Shown: positions 60,897 to 64,000 of the stretch, piece by piece | How positions within the stretch are numbered: the first letter of the stretch is position 1 | Layout of the letters: the number at the start of each line of letters is the position of its first letter | NCBI RefSeq assembly: GCF_000274605.1 | Contig: NZ_AKNV01000003.1 | Coordinates: 62,001-126,000 of the forward strand | DNA: 64,000 bases | Source: Helicobacter pylori NQ4053 | GTDB taxonomy: Bacteria > Campylobacterota > Campylobacteria > Campylobacterales > Helicobacteraceae | Reading direction: 5' to 3' | Notes under the pieces: model-generated | The model's database searches: none | Seen by the model: only the letters and a program-made list of their open reading frames with translations | Told to the model about the DNA's origin: nothing | Position numbers and translations under genes: made by a program

Positions 60897-61127
60897 TCAC
60901 ACGCTTTCTTTGATGACAAGGTATTGCGCTTCATGGGATCTTAAAGCCACTTGAATGCGGTTGATTTTAATTGAAAGCGTGGCTTTTTTCATAGAATAAT
61001 GCAAAAGAATGCATTGAACCCCTTCATGGATACCAAAAGAGAGGAAGCGTTTTTTAAGGGCTTCATCGCAGTTAGCGATTTCTACGATTTCATAAACTTT
61101 GTCTTTAATGGCTTCATTGAGCGTCAT
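60897..61127 (-). CDS. FeoA-like SH3-fold protein
   Basis: 76 residues from MTLNEAIKDK at 61127, with AAGGA seven bases before; the longer frame to 61181 lies inside the upstream gene. The FeoA-type core includes KKRFLSFGIHEGVQCILLHY and IQVALRSHEAQYLVI. FeoA supports the FeoB iron(II) transporter. FeoB is not adjacent, so this may be a separate or regulatory use. Confidence 0.75.
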   Translation of the reverse strand: MTLNEAIKDKVYEIVEIANCDEALKKRFLSFGIHEGVQCILLHYSMKKATLSIKINRIQVALRSHEAQYLVIKESV

Positions 61128-61128
61128 T

Positions 61129-64000
61129 TTACTTCCTTTTTGATTCAATGTTTTTTTTGATTTCATCCACGATGATGTCAATAGGTGTGAAAATACGGCG
61201 CAAGATTTTAAAAGGCGCTTGGATAATATCTGATGCTAAAGTGACTTGAGTTTTAGGTTTATCCAGCGTGCCTTTGACATTCACATTAGTGGTGATTTTA
61301 CCTCCTTTTCCTAAGACAAGATAGCCCACGATAGGGATTTTATTTAAAACATTACTCAAAGCCTTGATAGTGGAAACTTCTAAATTCAAATCTAATTTGT
61401 TTTTGTCTAATTCAATGATCCCATTACCAGCAATATCAAGCGTTTTGCCGATAAGATCAATTTTTTCTAACCCTAAATATTCTTTAGTGATCCCAAAAAC
61501 AACAGACCCCTTTTTGATTTGATAGCCATTAGCCCCTAAATGAGGGTTCCTAAAGACAATGAGAGAGGGAATGGTGTTGATGAGATTGACCATGTTTTGC
61601 ATGAGGGCGAAATTCTTTAAGCTTGTGTTTTGGAATTTCAATTCGCCATTGAAAACCTGATCTTCAAGAGCCCCAATAAGCGTGAATAAGCCTCCTTCTA
61701 CGAAATCTTTTTGGAGGATGGTGTTGATATAATCTCCGCTAAAATTATGAGCCTTAAGATACAAAGCCCCATGCACTAAATCCGCCATGATCATGGCGTT
61801 TTTATAATTGCCATCAATTTTCACCCTATCGTCTTGAGCGACAATGTCAAGATTTTCTAAAGGAAAAGGCATTTTTTTATAGATCAGCACGACATCTTTA
61901 GCATGGATGCGTGTAGAGATAGGGATAATTTTGTGGGCTTTTTCATAGCGTTGTTTGGCGCTAATGAAAACATCTTCATCTTGGATTTCTTTAGAGCTAG
62001 GCTTTTCTTTTCGTTCTTTTGAGAATAATTCCGCAATAGCTGGCATTTTACTATCCAAGAAATCATCAATACTCAAATCAATGTTATTAAGGGTAATATC
62101 CTTTTGATCCCCCTTAACTTTTATGGATATGCTTTTGCTTGGAGTATAGACAGAAATTTCATCTTTATTGATAGAACCAAATAAAGAGAGGGAATCAAAT
62201 TGCTTGCCGTTGCTATGATAGATGGGTAAAGTGATTTTTAAATCCTTAGCAAAAAAATCAATATTAATAAAATCGCTCGTAGAAACTTCTAAAGAGCCAT
62301 CTTCTAAGGCGAAATATTTCATAATAGGGGAATAGGGCTTGATTTTTTTCAAATCTTTGATCCTAAAAACATAGGCGTTATCCTTAAATTCGCCCTCTAA
62401 TAAGAGTTGTGGCACGCTCCATTGCATGTGGTTGGGGTTAGAAAAATCAAAATTCAAAGAAAGGTTTTTAAGAGTGTCTCCTGTAGCGTAGAAAACATCT
62501 TTAGTGAATTTATCTTCGCTTTGGGCTTTAATGGTGTCTATGATTTTTCGTCTAAAAACCTCTGAGTTTTCACCCTCTTGAATAACAGAATGCAAGCTTT
62601 TTAAATCTAAAGAAAATTTAGTAGGCTGTGGGTTATCTTGGGCGTTATTCAAGCCATAAGAACGCATGTTGATATTATTGTTAGTGTTGAATCGTATTTT
62701 ATGGACTAAAGAATCCAAAGAAAGGGTTTTTTTATTCAAATCTAAAGCGATTTTAGCGTCTAAATCCAGCATGTTTTCATAGCGGGTGTGGGTAGTTTCT
62801 ATGTAAATGTATTGGTATTCTTGGGTAATATCTAAGCTTATATTAGCGTTTTGCGTATAAAGGGGGATATTATAGAGCGAGAGAGTGCCTTCTTGCAAAT
62901 TAACATTGCCTTGAACGCTAAATAAGGGGGCGGTGTTTTTCAAGAATTGTAAGGTGAGTTTCAAATCCGCGCTAGATGGCATGCTGATTTTATCCAAAGG
63001 TAAAACGACTTTATAAGCGCTCAATAAATCCTTAATGCTATCGCCATAATAATTAGGGGTCGTTTTTAAAAAAATCTCCAACTTGGGGGCTTCTAACAAA
63101 TTGGAAAAAGTGGCGTAAGAGCCGGTTAATTCCATGGTTTCATAAGTGATTTTTTGGGGCTGTATGAGGAGCTGTTTGTTTTTGAAGATCAATTCGGTTT
63201 TATCCATTTTAATGGGCGATAAGCCATCATTAAAAACGACTGAAGGTTTCATCAAAGTGGCTTTAACTACAGAATTTTCCAAAAGCGATGGGACAAACTC
63301 GCCAGGAGTGAAATTAGCTTTAATTAAAGCGTTATCAATCTTAAAACTAGCAAATTGGATTTTATCAAAAATCCATGTTTTTAAATTTTTTTGCGATTGG
63401 CGTTGGAAAAGAGGCTTTAAAAACGCCAAGCTTTTCATTGGGGAAGTGTTAATTTTTAATTCTATGGTTTTTAAATCGGTTAGCCCTTGCAAATAAATTG
63501 CAGCGCTGGGTTCAATTAAAGGCTTGACAATCAAATTGAACGCCATTTTCCTAGCTTTAGGTGAATAGTGGGCGTTGCCATCCACTTGGACTTTAATGTC
63601 TTTAAAAAGCAAATTGATGATTTTAAGCTTGATATTTTTATCATCTTCTAGGGAAAATTCCCCTTTGACTCCTGGAAATTCTAACTCGTATTTATTCCCA
63701 TCAAAAAAGATATTGGCTTTATTTTTATCGTCTAAAATGATTTCTTTGACTTTAAGTTTTTCAAAATAAGACACCGCCCAGATGCCATAACGGATATTTT
63801 TAATCAGATCAGAAACTTCTAAACGCTTTTTAGTGGGTTTTTGATGGAAGAAAGAAGAGAGATCAATGCGTTCAACTTCTAAAGAAAGCTTGTTATTGAG
63901 TTTTAAGTATAATTCAGAAATGCCAAGCTTCCCGATTTTTAAATTTTGTATGTGAATGCCGTTTGAAAGGGTTTTGTGAATGACGACTAAAAGAGTGAAT
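61129..64000 (-). CDS. large AsmA/YhdP-like envelope protein, 5' end outside window
   Basis: At least 956 residues; the frame continues past base 64000, and the GTG at 63774 is internal. Its repeated beta-strand segments and C-terminus with GNGIIELDKNKLDLNLEVST, VPIVGYLVLGKGGKITTNVN-like and LDKPKTQVTL stretches are typical of AsmA-like/YhdP proteins that bridge inner and outer membrane and help lipid transport. It ends with a Lys-rich tail (DEIKKNIESKRK). The role here is inferred from family. Its stop is one base from the FeoA-like ATG. Confidence 0.8.
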   Translation of the reverse strand, partial: FTLLVVIHKTLSNGIHIQNLKIGKLGISELYLKLNNKLSLEVERIDLSSFFHQKPTKKRLEVSDLIKNIRYGIWAVSYFEKLKVKEIILDDKNKANIFFDGNKYELEFPGVKGEFSLEDDKNIKLKIINLLFKDIKVQVDGNAHYSPKARKMAFNLIVKPLIEPSAAIYLQGLTDLKTIELKINTSPMKSLAFLKPLFQRQSQKNLKTWIFDKIQFASFKIDNALIKANFTPGEFVPSLLENSVVKATLMKPSVVFNDGLSPIKMDKTELIFKNKQLLIQPQKITYETMELTGSYATFSNLLEAPKLEIFLKTTPNYYGDSIKDLLSAYKVVLPLDKISMPSSADLKLTLQFLKNTAPLFSVQGNVNLQEGTLSLYNIPLYTQNANISLDITQEYQYIYIETTHTRYENMLDLDAKIALDLNKKTLSLDSLVHKIRFNTNNNINMRSYGLNNAQDNPQPTKFSLDLKSLHSVIQEGENSEVFRRKIIDTIKAQSEDKFTKDVFYATGDTLKNLSLNFDFSNPNHMQWSVPQLLLEGEFKDNAYVFRIKDLKKIKPYSPIMKYFALEDGSLEVSTSDFINIDFFAKDLKITLPIYHSNGKQFDSLSLFGSINKDEISVYTPSKSISIKVKGDQKDITLNNIDLSIDDFLDSKMPAIAELFSKERKEKPSSKEIQDEDVFISAKQRYEKAHKIIPISTRIHAKDVVLIYKKMPFPLENLDIVAQDDRVKIDGNYKNAMIMADLVHGALYLKAHNFSGDYINTILQKDFVEGGLFTLIGALEDQVFNGELKFQNTSLKNFALMQNMVNLINTIPSLIVFRNPHLGANGYQIKKGSVVFGITKEYLGLEKIDLIGKTLDIAGNGIIELDKNKLDLNLEVSTIKALSNVLNKIPIVGYLVLGKGGKITTNVNVKGTLDKPKTQVTLASDIIQAPFKILRRIFTPIDIIVDEIKKNIESKRK

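Overview
The window is a Helicobacter pylori chromosome segment, AT-rich and gene-dense. Nearly every protein matches the 26695 gene order from about HP0497 to HP0586, recalled from memory. It includes csd3, pgbA, csd6, cag genes, murI, kdoH and fliN. I saw no rRNA, tRNA, CRISPR array or insertion sequence.

Layout. 1-8.4 kb: two tandem Na+-coupled transporters, phospholipase pldA, dnaN, gyrB, and a two-gene probable restriction-modification module. A decayed copy of the gyrB 3' end follows that module. 8.6-14 kb: csd3, a Nudix hydrolase, pgbA, a glycolate-oxidase-type enzyme and dapB. 14-17.7 kb is loose: a candidate small RNA, a small lipoprotein, a decayed coding remnant, glnA and an orphan small gene. 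17.7-21.9 kb: rplI-hslV-hslU-era-csd6. 22-29.8 kb: the cag pathogenicity island locus. 29.8-36.2 kb: murI, rho, rpmE, rsmI, an rRNA methyltransferase and a RodZ-like membrane protein gene pair. 36.7-40.4 kb: accA, fabF, acpP, a tiny membrane ORF, fabG and rpsU. 40.5-46 kb: an outer-membrane protein, a ribbon-helix-helix regulator, dapF, an AI-2E-type permease and a radical SAM protein. 46-64 kb is one long leftward series: ychF, pepA, DedA, apt, rpiB, a site-2 protease, lepB, folD, an LtaS-like enzyme, the Kdo hydrolase pair, pyrC, tonB-like, fliO, fliN, nth, a FeoA-like protein and a large AsmA-like protein cut by the window end.

The main result is the cag island. Both 39-bp boundary repeats are intact, and at the right end cagA, cagB, cagC and cagD are present. 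At the left end only the first ~65 codons of cag1 remain, and they run directly into the first ~66 codons of cagE read from the opposite strand. Everything normally between them is gone: the VirD4, VirB11, VirB4, core complex, pilus-tip (CagL/I/H) and CagF chaperone genes. The strain therefore carries an intact Western-type CagA effector (EPIYA pattern A-B-C-C) without a type IV secretion system at this locus.

Other points are the restriction-modification module flanked by a gyrB target duplication, three copies of an intergenic repeat, homopolymer tracts in pldA, kdoH1 and fliO, and unannotated very small membrane ORFs near acpP and cagB.
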